Both the position numbers and the translations under genes were made by a program. From positions 248,001-312,000 of the forward strand of contig JBILBF010000001.1 in NCBI GenBank assembly GCA_044353855.1: a stretch of DNA of 64,000 bases, in the 5' to 3' direction. Under the pieces are notes generated by a model that saw nothing but the letters and a program-made list of their open reading frames with translations, was not told the DNA's origin and did no database searches. Positions 16,299 through 24,786 of the stretch are shown in pieces (position 1 is the first letter of the stretch; every line of letters begins with the position of its first letter). The DNA comes from UKL13-3 sp044353855. GTDB lineage: Bacteria > Bacteroidota > Bacteroidia > UKL13-3.

Positions 16299-19274
16299 AT
16301 GAAATACATCATATACGCACTGACCCTAACTTGGTTGAACAGTGCATTCGGGCAAACTACATTTCCCAATAATGGACCTCAACATACAATTGCCAATTAT
16401 TATGCATTGGTAAATGCAACACTGTATGCCGATTACCAAACTAAAATAGAACATGCTACTCTTATTGTAAAAGAAGGAAAAGTAATATATGCTGGAGGTG
16501 CAAAAGAAATTCCTAAAGAAGCTGCTCTCATTAATTGTAATGGCCGATATATATATCCAGCATTTATTGATTTATACACAAATTATGGTATTCAACCCCT
16601 TGTAGAAAACAAAAAAAGCGACCACGAAACACACCAATTTGTTTCAGCCAAAAAAGGAGCATATAATTGGAATGAAGCCATAAAAGCCGAAATACACGCT
16701 GCAAACCTATTTGCAGTAGAAGAAAAAAAAGCAACAACACTTCGCGAAGCTGGTTTTGGTGCTGTACTCACTGGCTTGCAAGATGGTATTTGCAGAGGCT
16801 CAGAGGCACTTGTCTTTACAGGTAATGGAAGTGAGCACGAGATGATTATACTCGCAGAAGCCGCGGCAGGTTTTTCGTTTAACAAAGGCAGTTCTCATCA
16901 ACAGTATCCTTCCTCATTAATGGGTAGCATAGCGTTGCTTAAACAAACGTATTATGATTCCAAATGGTATCAAGTACAAACCACAGAAACCAATTTAACG
17001 CTAGCAGCCTTTCAACAATTAAAAGCGTTGCCTTCCATATTTGCAACCGACAATAAACTTAATGTATTGCGTGCCGATAAATTAGGAGATGCATTTGGCA
17101 TACAATACATTATAAAAGGGACTGGTGATGAATACCAAAGAATGAACGAAATAAAAGAAACCCAAACAACCTTGATTGTTCCTGTTAACTTCCCAAAACC
17201 AATAGATATAGAAAATAATTTTGATGCCGAATATATTAGCACAACCGATTTAAAACATTGGGAACTTGCGCCCTACAATTTAATGTTGTTAGCACAAAAA
17301 CAAATTCCATTTGCAATAACTAGCCATGGATGTAGTGATAGCAAAACCTTTTTACATAATATTAAAAAAGCTGTAACAAATGGACTTTCCGAAAGTGCCG
17401 CATTAAAAGCCCTTACCGAAACTCCAGCTACCTTGATAAAATCAAACACCCAAATTGGAGCACTTAAGTCTGGCATGTTTGCTAATTTTATTATTACAGA
17501 TGCCCCTGTGTTTGCAACAGAATCGAACATTTTAGAAACATGGGTAAAAGGACAACAATATGTTGTTTCTGCAACCAAAAATGCCATTTTAAATGGCGTA
17601 TACGACATCACCAATAAACACTTAAATGGTTATACACTCATTGCAAAAAAACAACAGTCAGAACTTTTATTCATCAAAACAGATACGATTAAGATTGCTT
17701 TTGCTGAAGGAAATGGGATTATCTCAATGGGATTCCAATTGAATAAAAACAAAGATTCTTTAGCTCGTATATTTGGCTGGATTGATTCTATAGACTACAC
17801 AACCTATCCTGCAACGATTAAAAAAATCAGTGGAACCATTAGAATGCCCGGTAGCACAGAAGGTTCTGCTTTTACAGCAACCTGGAAGGATTCTTTACCT
17901 ACTATTCCATCCAAAAAAGACACTACAAATAGTATCCGTTTGGTTGAAAATATAACTTACCCCTTTACCGATTATGGGTTTTTAAAAGAACCAACAAAAG
18001 AAACCTATTTGCTTAAAAATGCTACCGTTTGGACCAATGAAAAAGAAGGCGTTTTACAACAAACAGATGTGCTTATTAAAGATGGGAAAATTAGCAGTAT
18101 TGGAAAAAACATATCGGCAAAAGGCGCCAAAGAAATTAATGCTACAGGAAAACATATTACGGCTGGAATAATAGATGAGCATTCACATATTGCCATCAGC
18201 AATGGTGTAAATGAAGGAACACAAAGCAGTTCGAGCGAAGTATGTGTTGGTGATGTAATCAACAGCGAAGACATTAATATATACCGTCAACTCTCGGGGG
18301 GAGTTGTCGCTTCACAATTATTACATGGATCGGCCAATCCTATTGGTGGGCAAAGTGCACTTGTTAAATTAAGATGGGGATCAGCTCCGGAAAAAATGAA
18401 AATACTTGGAGCCCCTCAATTTATAAAATTTGCATTAGGCGAAAATGTTAAACAATCAAACTGGGGTGATCGAAATATATACCGCTATCCACAAACACGT
18501 ATGGGTGTTGAACAGGTTTTTTATGATGGATTTATTAGAGCAAAAGAATATGAGCAAAAGCTAAAAAAAGAACCCAATACCCGCAAAGATTTAGAGTTGG
18601 ATGCATTGGTTGAAATACTCAACAATAAAAGATTTATAACTTGTCACAGTTATGTACAAAGTGAAATTAATATGTTGATGCATGTGGCCGATTCGATGCA
18701 GTTTAAGGTGAACACCTTTACCCATATTTTAGAAGGATATAAAGTTGCCGATAAAATGAAAGCACATGGAGTGCATGCAAGTACATTTGCAGATTGGTGG
18801 GCATATAAAATGGAAGTGATGGAAGCTATTCCTTACAATGCAGCTTTATTACATAAAATGGGCATTAATACGGCAATAAATTCTGATGATGCGGAAATGG
18901 GAAGACGATTAAATCAAGAAGCCGCAAAAATTGTAAAGTATGGTGGCGTAAGTGAAGAAGATGCCTTAAAAATGATAACATTAAACCCAGCAAAAATGCT
19001 ACACTTAGATGATAAAATGGGAAGCATTAAAGTTGGTAAAGATGCTGATATTGTATTGTGGAGCGATAACCCGTTAAGTATTTATACCAAAGTTGAAACA
19101 ACATTTGTTGATGGTATTATACTGTTCAGCCGCCAACAAGATGCTGAATTATACTTACAAAACATACAAGAAAGAGAACGCATTATTCAAAAAATGGTTG
19201 CTGCAAAACGCAATGGCGAAAAAACCGAAAAGAAAATATCAAAACCTCAAGATGAATACCATTGCGATGATTAA
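16299..19274 (+). CDS. Secreted double-domain amidohydrolase (imidazolonepropionase-like)
   Basis: 991 residues from ATG 16299, where a textbook signal peptide begins (MKYIIYALTLTWLNSAFGQ). The longer frame from the TTG at 16290 adds nothing recognisable. The protein contains two amidohydrolase modules. The N-terminal half (to about residue 450) has the composite beta-sandwich strands (YALVNATLYAD, GRYIYPAFIDLYTNYG), but its metal-binding His-x-His is missing. The C-terminal half (from about residue 565) is intact in appearance: GIIDEHSHIA provides His-x-His, ITCHSYVQ and FTHILEGY provide further His ligands, and AINSDDAEMGRRL provides the Asp. It probably hydrolyses a cyclic amide or peptide-like bond outside the cytoplasm; the substrate is unknown. 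The next gene, 70 bases on, encodes a shorter relative. Paired secreted amidohydrolases of this kind are common in Bacteroidota. Confidence 0.85.
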   Translation: MKYIIYALTLTWLNSAFGQTTFPNNGPQHTIANYYALVNATLYADYQTKIEHATLIVKEGKVIYAGGAKEIPKEAALINCNGRYIYPAFIDLYTNYGIQPLVENKKSDHETHQFVSAKKGAYNWNEAIKAEIHAANLFAVEEKKATTLREAGFGAVLTGLQDGICRGSEALVFTGNGSEHEMIILAEAAAGFSFNKGSSHQQYPSSLMGSIALLKQTYYDSKWYQVQTTETNLTLAAFQQLKALPSIFATDNKLNVLRADKLGDAFGIQYIIKGTGDEYQRMNEIKETQTTLIVPVNFPKPIDIENNFDAEYISTTDLKHWELAPYNLMLLAQKQIPFAITSHGCSDSKTFLHNIKKAVTNGLSESAALKALTETPATLIKSNTQIGALKSGMFANFIITDAPVFATESNILETWVKGQQYVVSATKNAILNGVYDITNKHLNGYTLIAKKQQSELLFIKTDTIKIAFAEGNGIISMGFQLNKNKDSLARIFGWIDSIDYTTYPATIKKISGTIRMPGSTEGSAFTATWKDSLPTIPSKKDTTNSIRLVENITYPFTDYGFLKEPTKETYLLKNATVWTNEKEGVLQQTDVLIKDGKISSIGKNISAKGAKEINATGKHITAGIIDEHSHIAISNGVNEGTQSSSSEVCVGDVINSEDINIYRQLSGGVVASQLLHGSANPIGGQSALVKLRWGSAPEKMKILGAPQFIKFALGENVKQSNWGDRNIYRYPQTRMGVEQVFYDGFIRAKEYEQKLKKEPNTRKDLELDALVEILNNKRFITCHSYVQSEINMLMHVADSMQFKVNTFTHILEGYKVADKMKAHGVHASTFADWWAYKMEVMEAIPYNAALLHKMGINTAINSDDAEMGRRLNQEAAKIVKYGGVSEEDALKMITLNPAKMLHLDDKMGSIKVGKDADIVLWSDNPLSIYTKVETTFVDGIILFSRQQDAELYLQNIQERERIIQKMVAAKRNGEKTEKKISKPQDEYHCDD

Positions 19275-19344
19275 TTCTTTTGAACCATCATTTTTGACAG
19301 AACAACCAAACCTAATTTGAGACTACTTTATTAGAACTGATACT

Positions 19345-20616
19345 ATGAAAAGACTAACGATATATTTAAGTACACTACTCATACTGTTGCAAGTAAAAAA
19401 TAGTATTGCCCAACAATCTCCTATCCTTTTTCAAGGCGCTACTATACATGTAGGGAATGGTGCTATTATTGAAAACGGCTATTTGGGAATAGCTCAAGGC
19501 AAAATAGGTTTATGTTCGACACAACTAGATAGTTTATTTACAAAAGCTGTTCGAATAGATGTAACGGGTAAGCATATTTATCCTGGTTTAATAAGCCTAA
19601 ATAATATGATGGGTCTTAATGAAGTTGAGGCCGTTCGGGCAACATTAGACTTTAAAGAAGTAGGCGAACTCAATCCAAATGTACGTTCACTAATTGCCTT
19701 TAATACCGATTCGAAAATAGTACCTACGGCTTTAGCAAATGGTATATTGTATACCCAGCCCGTTCCTCAAGGGGGATTAATTTCGGGAACATCAAGCCTA
19801 ATGAGAACAACTGGTTGGAATTGGGAAGATGCCGCTTATAAAATAGACGATGGCATTCACCTAAATTGGCCAGAAGAGAATTCTTACAGCGGCTGGTGGG
19901 CTGAGCCTGGTTCCGCCCAACAACAAAAAGTAGAAAAAGAAATCAAAACCCTTAATGAGTTTTTTGACCAAGCCCAACAATATGCCAATACTGCAACTCC
20001 ATCTGTATTTAACGCCAGGCTTAATGCGATGAAAGGTGTATTTAAACAATCTCAAAATGTGTATATTCATGTATCGGAAGCAAAATCCATTGCTACAGCT
20101 ATTGTGTTTTTTAACCAGTATCCTGCTATCAACATTGTACTTGTAGATGCAACAGATGCTTGGCAAGTAAAAGAGCTTATTAAAGAAAAAAACATTCCAA
20201 TAGTATTTACCAATGTACACCAATTACCCAAACATTACCATAGCGCAATTGACCAACCCTATAAAACCGTTTCACAATTGGTTAAAGAAGGTATTACTGT
20301 TGCCATTGGACATAATGGCTATTGGGAAGTACGCAATTTGATGTACAATGCTGGCACAGCCGTAGCTTATGGTCTTACTAAAGAAGAAGCATTACAATGT
20401 ATTACCCTCAATGCAGCTAAAATTGTGGGCGTAGCTCAATCAATTGGTTCTCTGGAAAAAACAAAAGATGCAAGTTTTGTTATTTCTTCGGGCGATATAT
20501 TAGATATGCGTACGAGCATTGTTGAACGTGCTTTTATGGATGGAACAGAACTTAATTTAGATAATCAACAAAAGCAGTTGTATAAAAAGTACAGTGATAA
20601 ATACAACCTTAAATAA
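19345..20616 (+). CDS. Secreted amidohydrolase-family protein lacking canonical metal ligands
   Basis: 423 residues with a signal peptide (residues 1-22, ending NSIAQ). The amidohydrolase fold is recognisable from ILFQGATIHVGNGAIIENGYLGIAQGKI near the N-terminus, GKHIYPGLISLNNMMGL where His-x-His would normally stand, and ALQCITLNAAKIVGVAQSIGSLEKTKDASFVISSGD at the C-terminal end. The His-x-His is replaced by Leu-Asn-Asn, and the late Asp region reads AIGHNGYWEV. It therefore looks like the N-terminal half of the preceding gene product: a structural or regulatory pseudo-enzyme, or one using different metal chemistry. It sits directly downstream of the double-domain amidohydrolase, so a hetero-complex is an attractive inference. 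The stop is 7 bases before the Nudix gene's ATG. Confidence 0.8.
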   Translation: MKRLTIYLSTLLILLQVKNSIAQQSPILFQGATIHVGNGAIIENGYLGIAQGKIGLCSTQLDSLFTKAVRIDVTGKHIYPGLISLNNMMGLNEVEAVRATLDFKEVGELNPNVRSLIAFNTDSKIVPTALANGILYTQPVPQGGLISGTSSLMRTTGWNWEDAAYKIDDGIHLNWPEENSYSGWWAEPGSAQQQKVEKEIKTLNEFFDQAQQYANTATPSVFNARLNAMKGVFKQSQNVYIHVSEAKSIATAIVFFNQYPAINIVLVDATDAWQVKELIKEKNIPIVFTNVHQLPKHYHSAIDQPYKTVSQLVKEGITVAIGHNGYWEVRNLMYNAGTAVAYGLTKEEALQCITLNAAKIVGVAQSIGSLEKTKDASFVISSGDILDMRTSIVERAFMDGTELNLDNQQKQLYKKYSDKYNLK

Positions 20617-20623
20617 TGGGTTT

Positions 20624-21181
20624 ATGCCTTCAGAACAAAACCCTTGGATAACTAAAGATAAAACGATCGTTTACGAATCCCCTTGGATATCCGTTGAGCA
20701 CCACAACGTATTAAACCCATCCGGAAATAAAGGAACATACTCGGTTGTAAAATTTGCCTCACTCGCTATCGGTGTAGTGCCTTTGGACGAAGAAAATTTT
20801 ACGTGGATAGTTGGCCAATATCGTTACCCCTTAAATACCTATACGTGGGAAATACCAGAAGGCGGGGGCAATAAAAACGAACCTCCTATTGAATCCGCTA
20901 AAAGAGAATTGTTAGAAGAATGTGGTATTATAGCACAGCAGTATATTCCCCTTCAACAATTGCAATTAAGCAACTCGGCAACCGATGAAATAGCCCATTT
21001 ATTTGTAGCTAAACAGCTCACCTTTACTCAGGCTAAACCCGAAGAAAACGAACAACTCACCGTCCGAAAAATACATTTTGATGAATTATACAATATGGTG
21101 CAAAATGGCGAGATAACAGATAGTTTAACCGTAGCAGCTGTTCTCAAAATAAAGTTACTATTTTTAGAAGGCCAACTTTAG
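20624..21181 (+). CDS. Nudix hydrolase (ADP-ribose pyrophosphatase-like)
   Basis: 185 residues from ATG 20624, 7 bases after the previous stop. The longer frame starts at a GTG inside the upstream gene and is less likely. A complete Nudix box with the pattern Gly-x5-Glu-x7-Arg-Glu-x-x-Glu-Glu-x-Gly-hydrophobic is present at about residues 80-102 (GGGNKNEPPIESAKRELLEE and following). It is preceded by YRYPLNTYTWEIPEGG, which resembles ADP-ribose pyrophosphatases such as the NudF group. The box binds Mg2+ and cleaves nucleoside diphosphates linked to another moiety. It is cytoplasmic, with no signal peptide. The exact substrate is inferred from family resemblance only. Confidence 0.86.
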   Translation: MPSEQNPWITKDKTIVYESPWISVEHHNVLNPSGNKGTYSVVKFASLAIGVVPLDEENFTWIVGQYRYPLNTYTWEIPEGGGNKNEPPIESAKRELLEECGIIAQQYIPLQQLQLSNSATDEIAHLFVAKQLTFTQAKPEENEQLTVRKIHFDELYNMVQNGEITDSLTVAAVLKIKLLFLEGQL

Positions 21182-21246
21182 ACCTATATAGTGCCAAAAG
21201 TTTGATAAATTTGAATCGTCAACATGCTACACTAACAAAAATAAGA

Positions 21247-21720
21247 GTGAAACAACTTTATCTTATACTTATATGTTTTGTTACAACAACTGTTTGGGCA
21301 CAACAATTCAATTGTATAGACTCGTTAGCAATAAGTCCTTTTTTTCCATGCCCCAATAATGACTATTATCCAGTATGTGGCTGCAATCAAATAACATACA
21401 GAAATGAGTGTGATGCCAAGCAAAAAAATGGCGTTCAATTTTATACAGATGGAACTTGTTCGGGTTATGAAATTGATATTATACCCACCTTCGACCCCTT
21501 TTATTTATATTTTACATTGGTACAAGCCACACCCCATTTTTCGCGACTTTTTATTGTAGACATATATGGCAAACTTTGGTGGCAAAAAGAAATTACAGCA
21601 GCCCCTCGCGAATATTTCCAAATAGATATATCACAATTGCTGCAAGGCACCTATATCTTATATGTATATGACTCTAAAGGCACTTATCGGTATAAAAAAT
21701 TCACTAAAATGCCCCAATAG
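21247..21720 (+). CDS. Small secreted Kazal-like protein with probable T9SS type A tail
   Basis: About 157 residues if translation begins at GTG 21247, where a signal peptide starts (MKQLYLILICFVTTTVWAQ). A TTG at 21202 would add 15 polar residues. After cleavage there is a Cys-rich module with the bacterial Kazal-like spacing PVCGCNQITYRNECDAK...GVQF...GTC (about residues 35-75). In eukaryotes Kazal modules inhibit serine proteases; in Bacteroidota they are often found on secreted proteins of unknown role. The last ~70 residues (VDIYGKLWWQKEI, IDISQLLQGTYILYVYD, ending YKKFTKM) look like a T9SS type A sorting domain. If so, this is almost the minimum possible cargo: one Kazal module plus a sorting signal. 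Confidence 0.65.
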   Translation: MKQLYLILICFVTTTVWAQQFNCIDSLAISPFFPCPNNDYYPVCGCNQITYRNECDAKQKNGVQFYTDGTCSGYEIDIIPTFDPFYLYFTLVQATPHFSRLFIVDIYGKLWWQKEITAAPREYFQIDISQLLQGTYILYVYDSKGTYRYKKFTKMPQ

Positions 21721-21815
21721 AAAAATATTTTTATCCTATTAGCATAAACAAAGTCAATAAAATCAAGGCTCTTTAGCATTTCCAAATAAATGGCAAAGGA
21801 TTTTTAAACATTTTG

Positions 21816-21846
21816 TTGTGAATGATAAAATCATACCCTACTTTTG
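21816..21846 (+). promoter_or_regulatory. Promoter of the rplM ribosomal-protein operon
   Basis: TTG at 21816-21818, a 20-base spacer, then TACTTTTG at 21839-21846, a full match to the Bacteroidota -33/-7 architecture. It lies 37 bases before the GTG start of rplM. Confidence 0.65.
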
Positions 21847-21883
21847 CCACCCCTTATTACAAAACCGATAAACCATTTCGATT

Positions 21884-22327
21884 GTGGACAATATAAGTTA
21901 CAAAACAAAATCTGCCAATAAAGCTACTGTAGTAAAAGAGTGGTTTGTATTGGATGCTGAAGGTCAAACTTTAGGCCGCTTTGCAAGCAAAGTAGCAAAC
22001 ATTTTAAGAGGTAAACACAAAGCAAGCTTTACGCCAAACGTAGACTGTGGAGATAATGTTATCATTATCAATGCAGAAAAAATTCGTTTTACAGGAAGTA
22101 AGTTTACCGATAAACAATACGTATTTTACTCTGGTCATCCAGGTGGTCAGCGTTTTGTTACTGCAAAAGATATGATGGCTAAAAAGCCTACCTACTCTGT
22201 AGAACATGCAATTGAAGGTATGTTACCCAACAATAAATTAGGTGCTGAAATTTTCAGGAATCTATATGTATATGCAGGAACAGAACATCCTCACGTAGCT
22301 CAACAACCAAAACCTTTAAAATTCTAA
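21884..22327 (+). CDS. rplM: 50S ribosomal protein L13
   Basis: 147 residues, the usual length for Bacteroidota L13. It starts at a GTG, and the N-terminus MDNISYKTKSANKATVVKEW matches the lineage-specific L13 extension, so the GTG is well supported. The core motifs LDAEGQTLGRFASKVA, CGDNVIIINAEKI, HPGGQ and GMLPNNKLG are all present. It assembles early into the large subunit. rpsI follows 7 bases later, the conserved bacterial pair, and both are driven by the promoter at 21816. Confidence 0.98.
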   Translation: MDNISYKTKSANKATVVKEWFVLDAEGQTLGRFASKVANILRGKHKASFTPNVDCGDNVIIINAEKIRFTGSKFTDKQYVFYSGHPGGQRFVTAKDMMAKKPTYSVEHAIEGMLPNNKLGAEIFRNLYVYAGTEHPHVAQQPKPLKF

Positions 22328-22334
22328 TCAAAAG

Positions 22335-22721
22335 ATGGAAGTTATAAACGCATTAGGAAGAAGAAAAACATCTGTAGCTAGAGTATATCTATCAGCAGGT
22401 AGTGGTAACTTTATTGTAAACGGAAAAGACATGACTGTGTATTTCCCAACTCTTATGTTGCAAAACAACATCAATCGCCCATTTGTGCTTACAAGCACAT
22501 TAGGTCAGTTTGATGTTAAAGCAAACATTGATGGTGGAGGAGTATCAGGACAAGCAGACGCTTTAAAATTAGGAATATCTCGTGCATTGGTTAAACACAA
22601 TGCTGAATTAAAACCTGCTCTTAAAATTGAATCAATGCTTACACGTGATCCTCGTATGGTTGAACGTAAAAAACCAGGACAGAAAAAAGCACGTAAACGT
22701 TTCCAATTCGTTAAACGTTAG
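22335..22721 (+). CDS. rpsI: 30S ribosomal protein S9
   Basis: 128 residues, full length. It begins MEVINALGRRKTSVARVYL, carries GKDMTVYFP, GGGVSGQADALKLGISRAL and RDPRMVERKKPGQKKARKRF, and ends in FVKR, the basic tail that reaches the P-site tRNA in the ribosome. It is encoded 7 bases after rplM and 28 bases before rpsB, in one transcription unit. Confidence 0.98.
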   Translation: MEVINALGRRKTSVARVYLSAGSGNFIVNGKDMTVYFPTLMLQNNINRPFVLTSTLGQFDVKANIDGGGVSGQADALKLGISRALVKHNAELKPALKIESMLTRDPRMVERKKPGQKKARKRFQFVKR

Positions 22722-22749
22722 AATTTCAATTTTCAGAAATTAATTATAT

Positions 22750-23502
22750 ATGACAAAAATAACTCAAGAAGAATTGTTAGAGGCTGGTGTACATTTTGGT
22801 CACCTTACCCGCAAATGGAATCCAAAAATGGCTCCGTACATTTTTATGGAAAAAAACGGAATCCACTTGATTGATTTGAACAAAACTGCAGTAAAATTAG
22901 AAGAGTCGGCTGAAGCGTTAAAAAATATCGTAAAGTCGGGTCGTAAAGTATTATTTGTAGCTACCAAAAAACAAGCAAAAGAAATCATTGAAACTGAAGC
23001 TGCACGTGTAAACATGCCTTTTGTTACCGAGCGCTGGTTGGGTGGAATGCTTACCAATTTTACTACTGTTCGTAAATCCATCAAAAAAATGCAAACCATT
23101 GATAAAATGGCTACTGATGGAACGTATCAAAACATCAACAAAAAAGAACGTTTGATGCTAGAACGTGAAAAAGTAAAATTGCAGAGACTGTTTGGTGGTA
23201 TTGCTGATTTAAATCGCTTACCAGCGGCATTGTTTATTTGCGATATTAAGCGTGAACATATTGCTATTGCTGAAGCTAAGAAATTAAACATCCCAACTTT
23301 TGCTATTGTAGATACCAACTCTGATCCAACTGTTGTTGATTTCCCCATTCCTGCAAATGATGATGCTGCTAAATCAATCGCTTTAATTGCTAAAGTAATG
23401 ACCAATGCCATTTCTGAAGGATTGTCTGAACGCAAAAAAGATAAAGAAGCTGAAGATAAAGAAGCTGCTGCTGCTGCACCCGCAGAAGTAACTGAAGCAT
23501 AA
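22750..23502 (+). CDS. rpsB: 30S ribosomal protein S2
   Basis: 250 residues. Typical S2 signatures: LLEAGVHFGHLTRKWNPKM near the N-terminus, RWLGGMLTNF, and AIVDTNSDPTVVDFPIPANDDAAKSI. An acidic, Ala/Glu-rich C-terminal tail (about residues 228-250) is common in Bacteroidota. It is located between rpsI and tsf. A hairpin terminator lies between rpsB and tsf and may lower tsf expression relative to rpsB. Confidence 0.98.
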   Translation: MTKITQEELLEAGVHFGHLTRKWNPKMAPYIFMEKNGIHLIDLNKTAVKLEESAEALKNIVKSGRKVLFVATKKQAKEIIETEAARVNMPFVTERWLGGMLTNFTTVRKSIKKMQTIDKMATDGTYQNINKKERLMLEREKVKLQRLFGGIADLNRLPAALFICDIKREHIAIAEAKKLNIPTFAIVDTNSDPTVVDFPIPANDDAAKSIALIAKVMTNAISEGLSERKKDKEAEDKEAAAAAPAEVTEA

Positions 23503-23508
23503 CATTGA

Positions 23509-23534
23509 AAAATCGGCTTAGGCCGATTTTTTTT
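23509..23534 (+). terminator. Intercistronic terminator or attenuator between rpsB and tsf
   Basis: A 9-base-pair stem (23509-23517 with 23522-23530) around a TTAG loop is followed by a T run. It lies 7 bases after the rpsB stop and 42 bases before the tsf start, so it probably ends part of the transcripts between the two genes. Confidence 0.75.
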
Positions 23535-23575
23535 GAATCAATTTTTTAACAAAAACTTAAACACAATTATATATT

Positions 23576-24409
23576 ATGAGTACTATTAGTGCTGCTGATG
23601 TAAACAAATTGCGCCAATTAACTGGTGCTGGTATGATGGATTGCAAAAAAGCATTGGTTGAAACCAATGGCGACTTTGATGCTGCTGTTGATTACCTTCG
23701 TAAAAAAGGACAAAAAATTTCGGCTGCTCGTGCTGATCGTGACGCAAATGAAGGAGCTGTAATTGCCAAAACGACTGCTGATAAAAAAACAGGCGTTATT
23801 GTTTTGGTAAGTTGCGAAACAGATTTTGTTGCTAAAAATGATGACTTCGTTGCTTTTGCAAACCAAGTTGCTGATTTAGCTTTAACTCACAAACCTGCGA
23901 ATGCTGATGCTTTAAAAGCATTAGACATGGGTGGTTTACCATTAAGCGAACGTTTAATTGAACAAGTGGGTAAAATAGGAGAGAAAATAGATGTAAGCCG
24001 ATACGAAATTGTAGAAGGTAATAATATCGTTCCTTATATTCATGCTGGTAATCGTTTGGGTGTGTTGGTATCCTTAACTGCTGCACCAAGTGAAAACAAC
24101 TTTGTAGCAGGTAAAGATGTAGCTATGCAAATTGCTGCTTTAAATCCGATTGCCTTGGATAAAGGAGATGTTGATGCCACAATCGTAGCCCGCGAGATTG
24201 AAGTAGCAAAAGATCAAGTTCGTGCTGAAGGTAAACCTGAGCATATGATTGAAAAAATTGCTGAAGGTAAATTGGGTAAATTCTACAAAGATTCAACCTT
24301 ATTAAACCAAGAGTTTGTGAAAGACAGTTCAAAAACAATCGCTCAAATGTTAGATGGCGTTGAAAAAGGATTAACCGTTACTTCGTTTAAAAGAGTTGCT
24401 CTAGGTTAA
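23576..24409 (+). CDS. tsf: Translation elongation factor Ts
   Basis: 277 residues. The N-terminal UBA-like domain has the signature LRQLTGAGMMDCKKALVETNGDFDAAVDYLRKKG. The core dimerisation domain carries VIVLVSCETDFVAKNDDF, the residues that insert into EF-Tu and displace Mg-GDP, and IAALNPIAL follows. The C-terminal part has KDSSKTIAQML. It exchanges GDP for GTP on EF-Tu in the cytoplasm. The gene is placed after rpsB as in most bacteria and ends just before a hairpin terminator at 24433. Confidence 0.98.
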   Translation: MSTISAADVNKLRQLTGAGMMDCKKALVETNGDFDAAVDYLRKKGQKISAARADRDANEGAVIAKTTADKKTGVIVLVSCETDFVAKNDDFVAFANQVADLALTHKPANADALKALDMGGLPLSERLIEQVGKIGEKIDVSRYEIVEGNNIVPYIHAGNRLGVLVSLTAAPSENNFVAGKDVAMQIAALNPIALDKGDVDATIVAREIEVAKDQVRAEGKPEHMIEKIAEGKLGKFYKDSTLLNQEFVKDSSKTIAQMLDGVEKGLTVTSFKRVALG

Positions 24410-24432
24410 TATTTCCTACATAATCTTTAACC

Positions 24433-24469
24433 AAAGCCTCGGAGTATACTATACTTCGAGGCTTTTTTA
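24433..24469 (+). terminator. Rho-independent terminator after tsf
   Basis: Long inverted repeat (about 24433-24448 with 24450-24465, one G-T pair) that runs into a T stretch. It closes the rplM-rpsI-rpsB-tsf unit. Confidence 0.85.
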
Positions 24470-24732
24470 TGTCTTGTATAGTTTAAAGCTACTGTATAAT
24501 TAGGTAATACTTGTTTTAACGTTTACCATACTTGGTAATTTGCTGTTAAATGACGATTTCATATTACAAGTAGAAATATATACCTTCTTAAAGACAACTT
24601 GGCTCTGCTGCATTTAAATGACCCAATAAGCCTATTTTGTTTAACACACGCTGAATGAGTTTCCAATGATTTGATGGCTTTTTGATTTTTCATAACTCAA
24701 CCACCACCATTTAAGAATACCTTTTACAAACA
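24470..24732. other. Non-coding interval with a possible short protein remnant
   Basis: No gene is recognised between the two terminators. On the minus strand, 24588-24689 is an open stretch bounded by stop codons that reads like the amphipathic end of a protein (PSNHWKLIQRVLNKIGLLG and following). It has no plausible start, so at most it is the decayed C-terminus of some gene, for example a transposase; this is weak inference. Confidence 0.25.
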
Positions 24733-24764
24733 AAAAAGGCCCCACATTGCTGTGGAGCCTTTTT
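24733..24764 (-). terminator. Terminator of the 2515-residue GEVED protein gene
   Basis: Stem of about 13 base pairs with one mismatch (24733-24746 with 24751-24764), flanked by A and T runs. On the minus strand it lies shortly after the stop at 24787. The symmetry would also allow it to work from the other side. Confidence 0.75.
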
Positions 24765-24786
24765 GTTTAGTTTAATAAGCTAATTT

